Assembly (NCBI RefSeq): GCF_964199755.1
Contig: NC_133899.1
Coordinates: forward strand, 28,313,446-28,377,445
Length of the DNA stretch: 64,000 nucleotides
Origin: Larus michahellis
Taxonomy: Eukaryota; Chordata; Aves; Charadriiformes; Laridae
Direction: 5' to 3'
Both the position numbers and the translations under genes were made by a program. The notes beneath the pieces are model-generated. The model did not search any database. It worked only from the letters and a program-made list of their open reading frames with translations, and had not been told where the DNA came from. Each line of letters begins with the position of its first letter. Within the stretch, counting starts at the first letter, position 1. Below are positions 1 through 11,268 of the stretch, piece by piece.

Positions 1-2430
1 TTGCTGCACTTCAGAGAAACATTTTGTTTCCCCCTGGAATGTCTTTGTCTCTCCTTTAGTTTTGCAGCAATTTTGGTGTTTTAGCGTAAGTTTGTCTTTT
101 ATTGTGTGACTGAATATGAAAATGCTGAAAGCGTCTTTGTTCAGTAGGTTAATTTTCTTGCTGATGATTAAAAGAAGACAATCATTTAAGACAGCAGAAT
201 AAAAATTGCACTTGGGAATTTCACTAGACCAAGAAATAGAGTGGAGAGGTTTTAATAAGGGGCTGTCTAATTTAGATTTCTTTCTTTTTAACCAGAACAC
301 GGAAACTGCTTTCCATTATGTAAGATCAATAATAGCATTTTTTAAATCCCATTTTCATATTTAATCATTTGCTTAATATTGGTTCTGGATCTTTCTGCAA
401 TTCCAGCATAACTCAAAAATCAAAGGCAGGGATATTTTCTGCAGTGGCTTCCTATGGAAAAACAGCAATTACATCTTCCAGCAGTGATCGCTGTTGCTCT
501 GTACTGGGGAGAACAAAAAGACGAAGAGCAGAGGAGATGCTGGCATGACCGAGGGTGGAGTATGCAATGGGGTCTGAGTTGTATGTGGACTTTGAGCATC
601 TGCAAAATGACAGGTACCTCTGGACCAGGGAGGGGATTTCTCTCCATACCTCCATGCAATGTCCACAGCCCAGGGGTCACCGCTGGAGCTGGCACACCTC
701 AAGGAACTCCTGCTCTTAACCCTGAGGTCCCTCTGCTTTGCTGCCAGTCAGTTTTCAATTCAAGCCGATATTCAGAATAGCGATCTTGTTACATATGAAA
801 AATAACTCCAAAACATGATTTGCTTGGGCCAAATGGTCAAAAGCTTAGTATAATATATTACAGAAGGGTTTTTTTTATTTTGTTTTTATTTGGCCTCCTT
901 CTCTACGCTCTTGGGTGCAGCCAGACACTGTTTCTAGGGGTTTAGTTTTTAGTGAGTTTACAGGTTTTTAATTCAGAGTGCAGAGGGCCAGAAACATTTC
1001 TCCCCTGGAAAAAAGTGCTCTTCCCTGTACTCCAGTGGCTGAGACTCCTGTCCATGCTCACAAACATCCATAAGACCTGACATAAAACAGGTAGGGAGCC
1101 TCTTGGATGCTCTTATAGGGCAGACGGAGAAAATTCTGGAGCAGGACCCTGTGGAGGACTTTCCCCTCTGGGTCTCCAGGTGCTGTCATGGTTCCACAGC
1201 TCATACTTTGCTGGGTGATGTCCTCAGCTCCTAGTGGCAGCCCGGAGTCCTCCAGCCCAGAACAGTCCCCAGTGTCCTGTGGCTGGGGCTTGTCGTGCTT
1301 TACTGGGTTTGATATGGGGGGGATGGATGTCTTCAGTGCTGGTGGTGTGTGCAGGCCATCAGAGACATTAACCCCTCACAGTCACGCTCTGCAGTTCCCT
1401 CTTAGAAACTCTCCTAGAAAACTTGTTATAAGTAAGCAAAAGCTGGGCTACCCGGGAGCAAAGAGAGCTTGCTCAGAAACAACATTTGATTTGCAACCTT
1501 TCCCTCCCCCAAGTGCTGCGCAGACCAGCCTGTATTATAGATAAGGATGTGGCTTGAGCAGCTATTGAAAATATCCTAAAGTTGTAGAAAATAAATGGGC
1601 TGGATCTGCAATAACTCTCAGCGCTGCTGCTGGCCTCTTGAAACAGCCATCTCATCACTGCACACAGCCACGTGTCTCCTGACGTTTACATACGCAGTGC
1701 ACAACTTTTTATGGTGCACCAGGGGCGGCCGGGGTACAAAAGCAGCCCCGGGCAGCCAGGAATTGAAACACAGAGGGCTTGCAGTGAAGGTGAAGTGTGT
1801 GCAATGGGGGGGAAAAATGATTTCTCAAATGAACCTCGCCTTGCGAGCGTGGGCAGGGCGTTTAAGCAGGTTATGGCAGCAGGGAGAGCTAGTCCTGTGC
1901 CCACGGCGGCCCTGTCCCCTCTCATGTGGGGCTCTGTGGCATCCCCCTGCACACGGCTGCGTGTCATGCCTAAGTGCATCCCTACACTTGTGCAATGCAT
2001 AAATGCAGCCCTATACTTCGATGAGTTTGTGCACGCGCATCTTACTGGTCCTGCCAGACAGATGGACAAAGAACTGTGCAACAAGAAGGAAAGGGGAAAG
2101 ATGCATCTTCGCTGCACTTGGAGAGGTAGCTGTGCACAGCCCTGCACTGTGTCTCTGCAGTCCTACCCTAACTAGCTGAAACAAATCTCTCTGAGCACTG
2201 TCAGCCTGATGTCGTTGACTACTCCTCCAGGAGAGCAGCTTTGAAGCTGAGCAGCCTCTGTGTGTGCCCAGGAGCTCCCAGCTGCCTCTTCATGAGATAG
2301 CCATCAGAAGGAGCCTTCAAGAACAGGTAAATGTCTTTACTGAACACACTTTTGCTTTCTCTCTTCCAGGCTTTTTCTACTGTGTGGTGGGTTTGGATTG
2401 GGTTTTTTCTCCTCTTACTGGTAGCCTGCT
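1..2430. other. Gene-poor stretch, nothing assigned
   Basis: AT-rich sequence up to about 400, then mixed composition. The segment 1672-2175 is open on both strands, but neither translation has recognisable domains and no splice structure is evident. No repeat family recognised. Confidence 0.5.
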
Positions 2431-2675
2431 TCATAGAATCATAGAACCATAAAATCATAGAGTATCTGACGTTGGAAGGGAACCATAATGATCATCGAGT
2501 CCAACTCCCTGTTCCTTGCAGGACTGCCTAAAACTAAACCATATGACTAAGAGCATCGTCCAGATGCTCCTTGAACTCTGGCAGGCTTGGTGCCGTGACC
2601 ACTTCCCTGGGGAGCCTGTTCCAGTTACCAACCATCCTCTCAGTGAAGAACCTTTTCCTAGTGTCCAATCTGTCC
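2431..2675 (-). mobile_element. CR1 LINE, 3' end fragment
   Basis: Starting from the left, the plus strand shows TCATAGAATCATAGAA and GTTGGAAGGGAACC, then the CR1 phrases CATCGAGTCCAACTCC and TGGGGAGCCTGTTCCAGT, in the order expected for a CR1 lying on the minus strand. Similarity fades at about 2675. It is a 5'-truncated copy, as most CR1s are. Confidence 0.85.
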
Positions 2676-5600
2676 ACTTGTCACATTCTCTCTGCACTGA
2701 CTTTGGAAGGTGGTGCTTTCTCTTCTTCTAGCTCTATGCAGTTTGAGTCCTGGCAACTCTTCTCTACCTGGCCCCGCAAAGGCACCTCAAACCTCTTGCT
2801 TGGGAAATTCAGGAAATTCAGGTTTTTCCTGCCTACTTCCCTCCTCACCTCCCTTTTTCACCCTGGCAGGGCTTCCATATGTTCGCTTCCAGTATCTCAG
2901 CTCAGCTTGGCCCATAGGCACAAGAGCTTCCCATCATGTGAGCTGCAGATATGCACGGTGACCTTCAAACAAAGATGTGATGAATCCTCCAGTCTGTGTC
3001 TCCCTGTTTGGGAGGCTTTGAGGGGGGCAGACACTGAACAGGCACTGGGCTTTCAGCCAGCCTGCACTTGACCATGTTAAGCAGTGGAAGGCAAACGTCT
3101 TGATGGATCACAATTCTTGCTGCGGGAAGGTGCTGCTTTTCCCAGAAAAATTATGTCTGCTGCTGAATAGTGCAAAATAATCTTGTCTGACAGTATGTGT
3201 TGTCCTGGGTCCACCCCATGAGATTGGCCCGTGGTGGTTATCGATCCTACAGAGCACAGGCAATCAGGAGGGAGGCAACGGAGCTGGAGAGTCATTGCTT
3301 GGAAAACTAGACAAGACCACATGGTGGGCCACGAGTAGGGAATTGGGGAATAGCCATTTGCTTCCATTCTTCCCCAGACTCCCAAGCAATGCCCTAAATT
3401 CTTAGAGGATGTGCAGAGGCAGGAGTACGAAGTAGGCAGATTAGCCTTTCTGGCTCTGCCTGGTTCACGACACAAAATCCAGGTCTGGAGGCACCTCGAT
3501 GCCCTTTCCTTAGAGGAGACACTGTCTTACCCAAAGCCACACATAACTCCTCATGAGTTCATAAGGACTTTTGGCATCTCCTGAAATGGCAAAACAAAGC
3601 CATTGCCTGTCCCTGCTGCTGTACCCTGTCATGCATGTCACTGTCTCTGTTCAGTCCCTCAGTTCAGTCCCCCAGAAATCCCCCTCTCAGTGACACACCA
3701 TCAGCCTCGTCTGCACGTGTCTGCATCAATTCAAATGCTCATGTCGTGTCACTCATCCCCAAATCTTCTGAGATCTCTCCCTGCCTTTCTCAAACATGAC
3801 AAATGTGCAAGTGGCAAAACCACCTCCAGCTTCCCATGCTGCTTCCCTGCAGAAAATCCCCTCTCAGGCAAGAAGGCAAACCTGTGCAGTAAAGCTCTTT
3901 CCAGCACATTGGTGGCCTTCAGGACAGGCAAAATTTCTCTATCAGATGAAGAAGTAAAAGCTATCAAGCACTGTGGGTGCAGAAACGATCTTTTATGTGG
4001 GGAGGTACAGACCGCAGTTGCAGGCAAGTGTAGCAGCTGTATTGGGTTGGGTGAAAAGCAGAGCTGTAAAAAAGTATACCTTGATTTACCTCCAGCCGTA
4101 GCCAGCAGCAGATGCCTAGGGTAAAATGGCAGGACAAAACTTGCATATAGTGATAACTCTCCGATAGACTCTTTCACTGCTCTGCAATGCAGAGTTCACA
4201 GGTCAAAGTTGGTATCTTTGTTTTTAACAGACCTTGAGGGGCTTTTCTTCTGTGAATATGGCTCAAACGTTGCTTAAGCAAAGGAAACATCCAGCCCTCA
4301 CTGTGCCCTGGGGTGAGGAGCACTGCGGTTAAACCCATAATGTGTGATGAAGCACCTCTCTCTTTTTGTGGCTATTTGTTGCTGCAGTTGTTATCTGCCA
4401 CTGATCATTTCAATCTCATGGGCTGACCCTCAGCTTTTGCAGTCTGTGGGGTAGTGAGTAAAACCTACCCATTCACCTCCCTTGGGTCATTCATGAGCTT
4501 CGGTTTCTCCTTTTTCTCATTTTCGGGGGTTAACAGGGTCGTCTCTGTTTCCTGGTGCTGAGCAGCTTCTGTATCCCCAAATCTGTTGGTCACCCTCCTC
4601 TGTGCCATATCTGGTTCGCTGTCATCTTGCTGAGATGGTGAAAGGCAAACAAATACAATATTCGATGTGGAGGCCTGTCATAGTCTTATGTAGCTGTCTA
4701 GCGATGATTTCTGGCTTATTCTCTATTCCTGATCAAACATTTCTCAGTTCTCCTTGCCAGGGTTTTTCTCACAGCTACCAACCTTGATGCTGTTGTTTCC
4801 ATTGTGCCATCTGCTGTAGCTTCCCGATTCCCTTTGCAATATCTCTTACACATTAGTTTAGTGCTTTATCTTTGCAGCAGAGCTTTTCCCCACAGTCAGT
4901 TCCCTGAAATCAGCTGCAGAGTGGTAGCTCTTAGCTGGAATAGGCAACTAGATCAGTTTAGGTGACGTGCCCGTCTCCAAGCATCATGGGCAAACGGTCT
5001 AGGAGATACATAGCCAAAGTCTTGGTAGTGTCAATGTGAAATCCCTAGAGCACTGGGTTAACTGCCTGAAAAGTCAACTGTGTGCATTGTCAAAAGGCTT
5101 TGCAGAAAATTAGTTGAAGATGTAGACAAATGGACAATACCATAACTAATAGGAGGTTATGTTGGCTCCTGTAGAACTAACTGAAAATGTTGCCAGCTGG
5201 CTACAAGAAAGGAAAAGTAATACTGAATAATTTATTTTTAAATAAAACACACATATGTTGCAAAGTGACTGGATTAAAGCTTTGGAGACTTTTGGAATTC
5301 TGCGGAATCCGTGTGAAATTCAAAATGTGTAGTGTGCTGAGTTGAAGATTAGGCTGTTTCCAACTTTGATACTTCCTAGTTCTCCCTCACCTGCCTTCGA
5401 GTGGCCCTGGGCAGTTTAAGCTGTGTTATCAGATGTGTGCTGGACATGTCTGATGAATGCCAAGATCTCACGGTTTGCGCAGACAGCTACTGCTCTGATC
5501 TGAATCACTGCAGACTTTGAACAGACTGTGTTTAAGCTGAAAGTGGGTGGTCTGAGTTGTCTGCAGACAGTCTAACTTGAGAGGGATCTTACTCCTGGAG

Positions 5601-8600
5601 CATATCTAAAGCCACATATCAAAAGTTACTTTGATTCTTATCAATATTCTGGAGGCAAAACTTCAAAATATGCCATTAAAACAAAGAGGCATGACTGATC
5701 TTTTTAAGAACTCTTGGGAATTTATTGTTCTCTTGAAGTCAAACAACCTAGGAACAGAAAATATATTTTCTAAGTAGATATCTAGGTTAAAGCAACTTCC
5801 TCTGTAAAAACAACCCTTTGGAAAGCCTATTTCTTCAGACCTTCCTGACACTGTTCCGGTTGCACTAAGCAGCCTCCTTAAAGCAGATCTCACAGCGCAG
5901 TTGAAAATGACCTCCAGCAAGAGACAATTTCTTCAGTAAACAGCCAGCAAACACCCTATTAAAGAAAGTATCCTCGTTCCTTAAACAACACACATGCTAA
6001 AATAATGGGCTTATGCTGTTTCTTGACGATGTACATTCTGAGCCCAAGGGGATTTTCCAGAAAGAAGGGAGGGCATGGATGGTCAGAGGGTAGATATGCA
6101 GCTATGTACATTCACTAAGATCACTGTTATTTTATGCTCATTTGTATTAGATGAAGATAATACAACTTCCTGCCCCACCTACGTCAAAGATTCATGTTGT
6201 GTTTGTAGTACTATGTTGCTTGAAAATCTCTATGAAAAAGGATAGTTTTATTATACAAGGAAGGGCAAGAAAAGGGAAAACTTTGCTGAGAGTTCCGTGC
6301 TCTCCTTAACTCTTACTTCTTTTGCTCAGGTCAAATTAATACATTATTTAAAATCGGAAATCTCTTGATGAAAATTCAAGAGCCAGTAGGTTAAAGACAC
6401 TAGTATCTAACTTTTTGTTTGTCTGTTTCGTTGCAATGAGGGGCATAATTGATGGCGGTAGAAAAAAATCCCTACAGCCCCTCCCAGAACTCACCACTTG
6501 CGTTTCAAAATCCCAGGGCATAGACTGGACATTCACATCCCTTTCCGCATCAGTCTTAAAATATTGGTGGGCCAGAGTCTCCACAACTGCTTTGGAAAGC
6601 AACAACTGCCTGATTTCAGCTGTATCATTTGGTATTTATATGTGCGTGGCAGAGGGCAAAATGTGATTTAGTTCACTTTTCAACCCTGTGTACGCTTTTA
6701 AGACAGAATACTTAAATGATTTTAAGCAGTCTTGTGTCGGAGACAGGCTTCTTAAAAAGAATTACTCTCCTTGTGTAATTACTCATAACAAAGCATAATG
6801 TAATTTTGCAAACAGCAAGCACTTTGTTTTTTTCCAATTTCACATTAATTTTATTGGCCCCAAATCCAGGGCTGTATTTTTGTATTTGGGCTCTTACCAG
6901 GAGTAGAATATCTCCTGTAAAAATGTTCTTAATTTGCTGGCATTATAAGCGTTTCCTCCTCCATATTTTTGCTGTGAAAGAGTTAGTAGATTTATATAAG
7001 CCAAACACACTTTCCTAGTGATAAGTTTCTGGTGATAGTATTTCCTAGAGGGTGCAAGCTTGTCTATGGTTTACACTGTTTTCTGCCAGTGGGGAAAAGC
7101 ATATACATCTGTGTCAGTTGACTTATACAAAGAACAGCTGTTTTAGCCCCTGTAGAGATATTTTCCCCTTGAAGAAGATTGTTTGGTCTTGTCTTTACTG
7201 CTAAATTTTTTAAATCTTTTTTTTTCAACCCCAGGGGAACCAGTGCTCATCCAATATCCTGAGGTAAAAACACAAACGAGGCAGTAAAACTAAAGCACCC
7301 TGTGGGATAAATTTGCAGAGGTCAGCTTCAGGAGGGAGCACAACACTGACCTTGGTGAGTTTACCCACAGTAAAACTCAAGTCCTCTGTCTTGGATGTGT
7401 TGTTTACCTCAAGAGAGCTGCTGGCTGTTAGTTACCTTCCAGTGAAAAGAAATATTACTGTTTTTCAGTAGCGAAGAAAGCTCTTTTGAGATGTGACAAA
7501 ACCTCAGCGTCTGGATGTATTGTCAGAATTTAAAATAAAGTGGGTATTCTGCTGCCTTTAACTCCTGAGAGCAGCTTCAGCAGAAACATATTTGGGAGGG
7601 CGTGTGCTGGCTGAGCAAGCCCTCCCTGGCCAAATCTGCTGCTTCCCTGCCCCGCTTTGCCACGCTGCCTTGGGCAAGTTCACGGGTGGACCTGAACCTG
7701 GAGCTGGAGGTCTTTTAAGTCCACTGACAGACTACTGAATTCTCATGTATCCAGAAGCACATATCTGCTAAAATGAGTCAGTCTGGAGGGTGTTGTTTTG
7801 GTAGTAGGATGAGAGTTATAGAGGAGCTAGACATTTAGACATCTAAAGGTGTCCTTTGGGCTTGCAAAAAGAGCTGCAAGACTTAGGCAGGCTTCACCCG
7901 GGTCAAACTTAGAACGGTTCTTCTGCAAACAAAGCAGAGAATAGCCACATTCTTTTTTTTATTTTTTTCCTGGCCATGGGTTTGGAAGAGGTGCCACTGA
8001 CAATGGTTTTGCGTTATTCTGAGTGGCTTCATTTTAAAGCATGCGTGCTTTCCTTTGAATTCAGTGGGATGGGACAGGGTCAGTGGGACCCGTGCTGAGC
8101 CGCTGATGGGACTGTTAGCACATCTGCAAGTGCTGGCTGCGGTGCTCAGAGGCAGGATGGAAAGCAAGTGCCGATGGAGATTACTTTAAACAAAAAGTAG
8201 AGTGGATATAGGCCAGAAACCACACTGCAAAGGTCCTTGGGGAGCAGTAATAATTCCTCTTACTGGCCAAAGGCTACTTCCTGCTGGTCTGTGCAAACAA
8301 ATCCGCTGCACTAACGGAGTCGTCAGGCATCTGAGGAGACGTGGGATTTGGCACTGGTCGCGCTGTGCTCATGAGCAGGTCTAGAAAGGCGACCTGTCCT
8401 CTGCCAACAGGGGTTTACACCAGCCCTGGCTGCTCTTTTTGCAAATCCCCAGTGGGGCTGCAGGTCTCAGCACCACACCCAGGAATTAGAAACTGGGCTG
8501 AACCCCAAGGTATTTGTCTCTGACATTAAGCCTGATGGGAAGACAGGCTCTTAGCCATGGAAGAGATCTCTCCTTCCTGGCTGCTCTCTCTGCCAGTGTA

Positions 8601-9745
8601 GAAATCAAGAAGTGTTCAGCTGTTGCAGTTTGCAATGCTAATATTTCAAGCCTGAGGAATTTTTTCCTGAAAAAAATGAACTTTTTAAAAATGAACCTTT
8701 GAAAGAATGAGATTTTTCAAATTATATTGGTTGCTTCCTATAAATCTGGCCTGGAAAGTGAAACTGTTCCCCAAGGGAGCTGAGTATTTGAGATGGTCGT
8801 GACCTCTCCCCTTGTGTAATGTGCCTGTAAGAAGGGCTTTCACCAGGTGTTGTTTGTTTAAATAGATTTCTGGTGACGGCATGGTTACGTATGACCTTTG
8901 GGGTCGGGGTTGATAAAGAAAGGAGCAATTAAAACAAAACCCTGAAAGCAGACATGGAGACCCATCAGGAAACCAGGGATGCAGATGAAAGAGCATTGGC
9001 CCCACAACTCTGAAAAAAGCCAAGGAAAAGAGTCCTGTGGGATGCAAAATGTCAAAGAGGCTGGTAGTTCTAGGTAAAGAGATGTGTGAGACAGCCCTGG
9101 GATTTCAGCTGCATGTTTTTGGTAAAAGTACAGCTTTATCAGTATACCTGCCTACATTGCCAGTTTTGTTGTCTTAACAGAAACAAGCCAAAGAACTTAA
9201 GTATGATAAAATCAGAAAGGGCTATAGTGATTTATTGATGATTTTGAGGTGAGGAGGTTCAACAGATGGGAAGCTGGCAGAGGGCAGGCTATGTGCACAA
9301 GGTCACCTGGGAAATCTGTGGTAGAGAGGCTGCTCATGGATGTCGTGAGCTCCAAGTGAATGTCCTAATTGCTAGAACATCCTTTTGCTCTGACAAGAGG
9401 CCTCGAGTCTCTGTTCCTTCTGTACTGGGGCTGCTACAGGAGCCAAACAGTTCAGCTTCATCCACTACTTATTACATTTTATTTAGTTTACGAGGTTCGC
9501 TCTCTTATTATGGGGTGAATCATCCTTGAGGTCTAAGTATGTCCCCTGGGATTTCAGTTCAGACCTTTCCTCTCCCACGTACTATTCCTCACTTAGTCGT
9601 GAGCCCAGGGTACTAACCCCCTTCTGGGGGTTTGGTGGGTGTTGAGCTTGTGAAAAGCGTTTGCATTGAAGACTAGGGCATCAACTGATGAAAAGTGGCT
9701 CAGAAACTCCTGTGGCTCATAATTCTTCTCTTCTCCATGTCCTGG
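2676..9745. other. Noncoding stretch, nothing assigned
   Basis: I see no exon with family similarity and no clear repeat. Open frames such as 3603-4124 (plus) are not supported by any recognisable motif. Composition alternates between AT-rich and mixed blocks. Confidence 0.5.
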
Positions 9746-10130
9746 TGTATTGGGTTTGTGTGGCAAGGTTTTGGTAGTGGGGGTGCTACAGGTGTGTCTT
9801 CTGTGAGAAGCTGCTAGAAGTTTCCCGTGTCTGACAGAGCTAATGCCAGACGGCTCCAAGACAGACCTGCTGTTGGCCAAGGCCGAGCCCATCACCGACA
9901 GTGATAGCACCTCTGGGATAATGTATTTAAGAAGGAGAAAAAAGAAACTGCAGAACCGCAGCTGAAGGGAGGAGTGAGAACATGTGAGAGGAACAACCCT
10001 GCAGACACCAAGGTCATTGAAGGAGGGGGAGGAGGTGCTCCAGGCACTGGAACAGAGGTTCCCCTGCTTCTGTGGTGAAGACCATGGTGAGGCAGGCTGT
10101 CCCTTTTGGAGGTTAACAGTGGAGCAGCTA

Positions 10131-10465
10131 TCCATCTGCAGCCTGTGGGGGACCCCACGCTGGAGCACGTGGATGCCTGAAGGAGGCTGTGACCCTGTGG
10201 GAAACCCTTGCTGGAGCAGGCTCCCGGCAGGACCTGTGGACCCATGGGAAGAGGAGCCCATCCTTGAGCAGGTTTGCTGGCAGGACTTGTGACCCCGTGG
10301 GGGACCCACACTGGGGCAGTCTGTTCCTGAAGGACTACACCCCACGGAAGGCAACCTTGCTGGAGCAGTTAGTGAAGAACTGCAGCCCATGGTAAGGACT
10401 CACATAGGAGAAGTTCATGGAGGACTGTCTCCCATGGGAGGGACCCCACGCTGGAGCAGGGGAAG
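10131..10465. repeat. Degenerate internal repeats of the LTR
   Basis: The phrase GCTGGAGCA recurs at roughly 10159, 10210, 10359 and 10451, each after a GTGGG/ACCC block, giving irregular units of variable spacing. Such internal repetition is typical of this LTR type and explains the long antisense open frame across it. Confidence 0.6.
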
Positions 10466-10676
10466 AGTGTGAGGAGTCCTCCCCCTACGGAGGAAGGAGT
10501 GGCAGAGATGTGCAATGAACTGACCGCAACCCCTATTCCCTATCCCGCAGTGCCACTCAAGGGCAGGAGGTAGAGAAATTGGGAGTGAAGTTGAGCCCAG
10601 GAAGAAGGGAGGGGTGAGGAGAAGGTGTTTTAAGATTTGGTTTTATTTCTCATTATCCTACACTGATTTGATTGCT

Positions 10677-10682
10677 AATAAA
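10677..10682 (+). terminator. LTR polyadenylation signal
   Basis: AATAAA followed by an A/T-rich run in the LTR, 12 bases before the nested CR1. It is the expected R-U5 type signal. Confidence 0.6.
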
Positions 10683-10693
10683 TTAAATTAATG

Positions 10694-11096
10694 TCATAGA
10701 ATTATAGAATATGTTGGGTGGGAAGGGACCTTTAAAGGTCATCTAGTCCAACCCCCCTGCAGTGAGCAGGGACATCTTCAACTAGGTCAGATTACTCAGA
10801 GCCTCATCAAGACTGGCCTTGAATGTCTCCAGGGATGGAGCCTCCACCACCTCTCTGGGCAACCTGCTCCAGTGTCTCACCACCCTCATTGTGAAGAACT
10901 TCTTCCTAATGTCTAATCTAAACCTGCCCTGCTCTAGTTTAAAGCCATTGCCCCTCGTCCTATCGCTATATGCCCTTGCAAACAGCCCCTCCCCAGCTTT
11001 CTTGTAGGCCCCCTTCAGGTACTGGAAGGCCGCTATAAGGTCTCCCTGGAGCCTTCTCTTCTCCAGGCTGAACAAGCCCAGCTCTCTCAGCCTGTG
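10694..11096 (-). mobile_element. CR1 LINE nested in the LTR, end of ORF2
   Basis: The plus strand reads TCATAGAATTATAGAAT, GGAAGGGACC and GTCCAACCC, the 3' end of a minus-strand CR1. The minus frame 10782-11075 encodes the conserved ORF2 C-terminus ([40 protein letters not shown]). LTR sequence resumes at about 11097 with GTGAGTCTGTTTTGCC. The copy is 5'-truncated and postdates the LTR. Confidence 0.9.
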
Positions 11097-11268
11097 TCCC
11101 CATGTGAGTCTGTTTTGCCTGTGATGGTAATTGCTGAGTCATCTCCCTGTCCTTATCTTGACTCAGGAGTCTTCTGTCATAATTTTCTCTCCTTTACCTG
11201 CTGAGGAGGGGGAGTGATAGAGTGGCTTTGGTGGGCACCTGGGGCCCAGCCAGGGTCAACCCACCACA

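Larger units (their letters stand above)
9746..11268 (+). mobile_element. Solo LTR of an avian endogenous retrovirus, ERVL-like
   Basis: The element begins TGTATTGGGTTTG and ends CAACCCACCACA, giving the TG...CA ends and imperfect terminal inversion of a retroviral LTR. The 5 bases before it (cctgg) and after it (gctgg) match at 4 of 5, fitting a 5-bp target duplication as made by ERVL-type integrases. A weak TATA-like TATTTAA is at 9924-9930 and AATAAA at 10677-10682, so transcription would run left to right. A CR1 is nested at 10694-11096; without it the LTR is about 1.1 kb. No internal retroviral genes flank it, so it is a solo LTR left by recombination. Confidence 0.8.

Noticed and set aside
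1672..2175. Segment open on both strands for about 150 codons
   Set aside because: Neither translation resembles a known protein, and openness on both strands reflects composition.
3603..4124. 173-codon plus-strand open frame
   Set aside because: Low-information Ser/Leu/Cys-rich translation, overlapped by an antisense frame, with no recognisable motif.
9593..10390. 265-codon minus-strand open frame
   Set aside because: It runs antisense across the LTR at 9746-11268. Its Ser/Pro/Gly-rich repeats come from the internal repeats of the LTR; such antisense frames are a common false protein in bird genomes.
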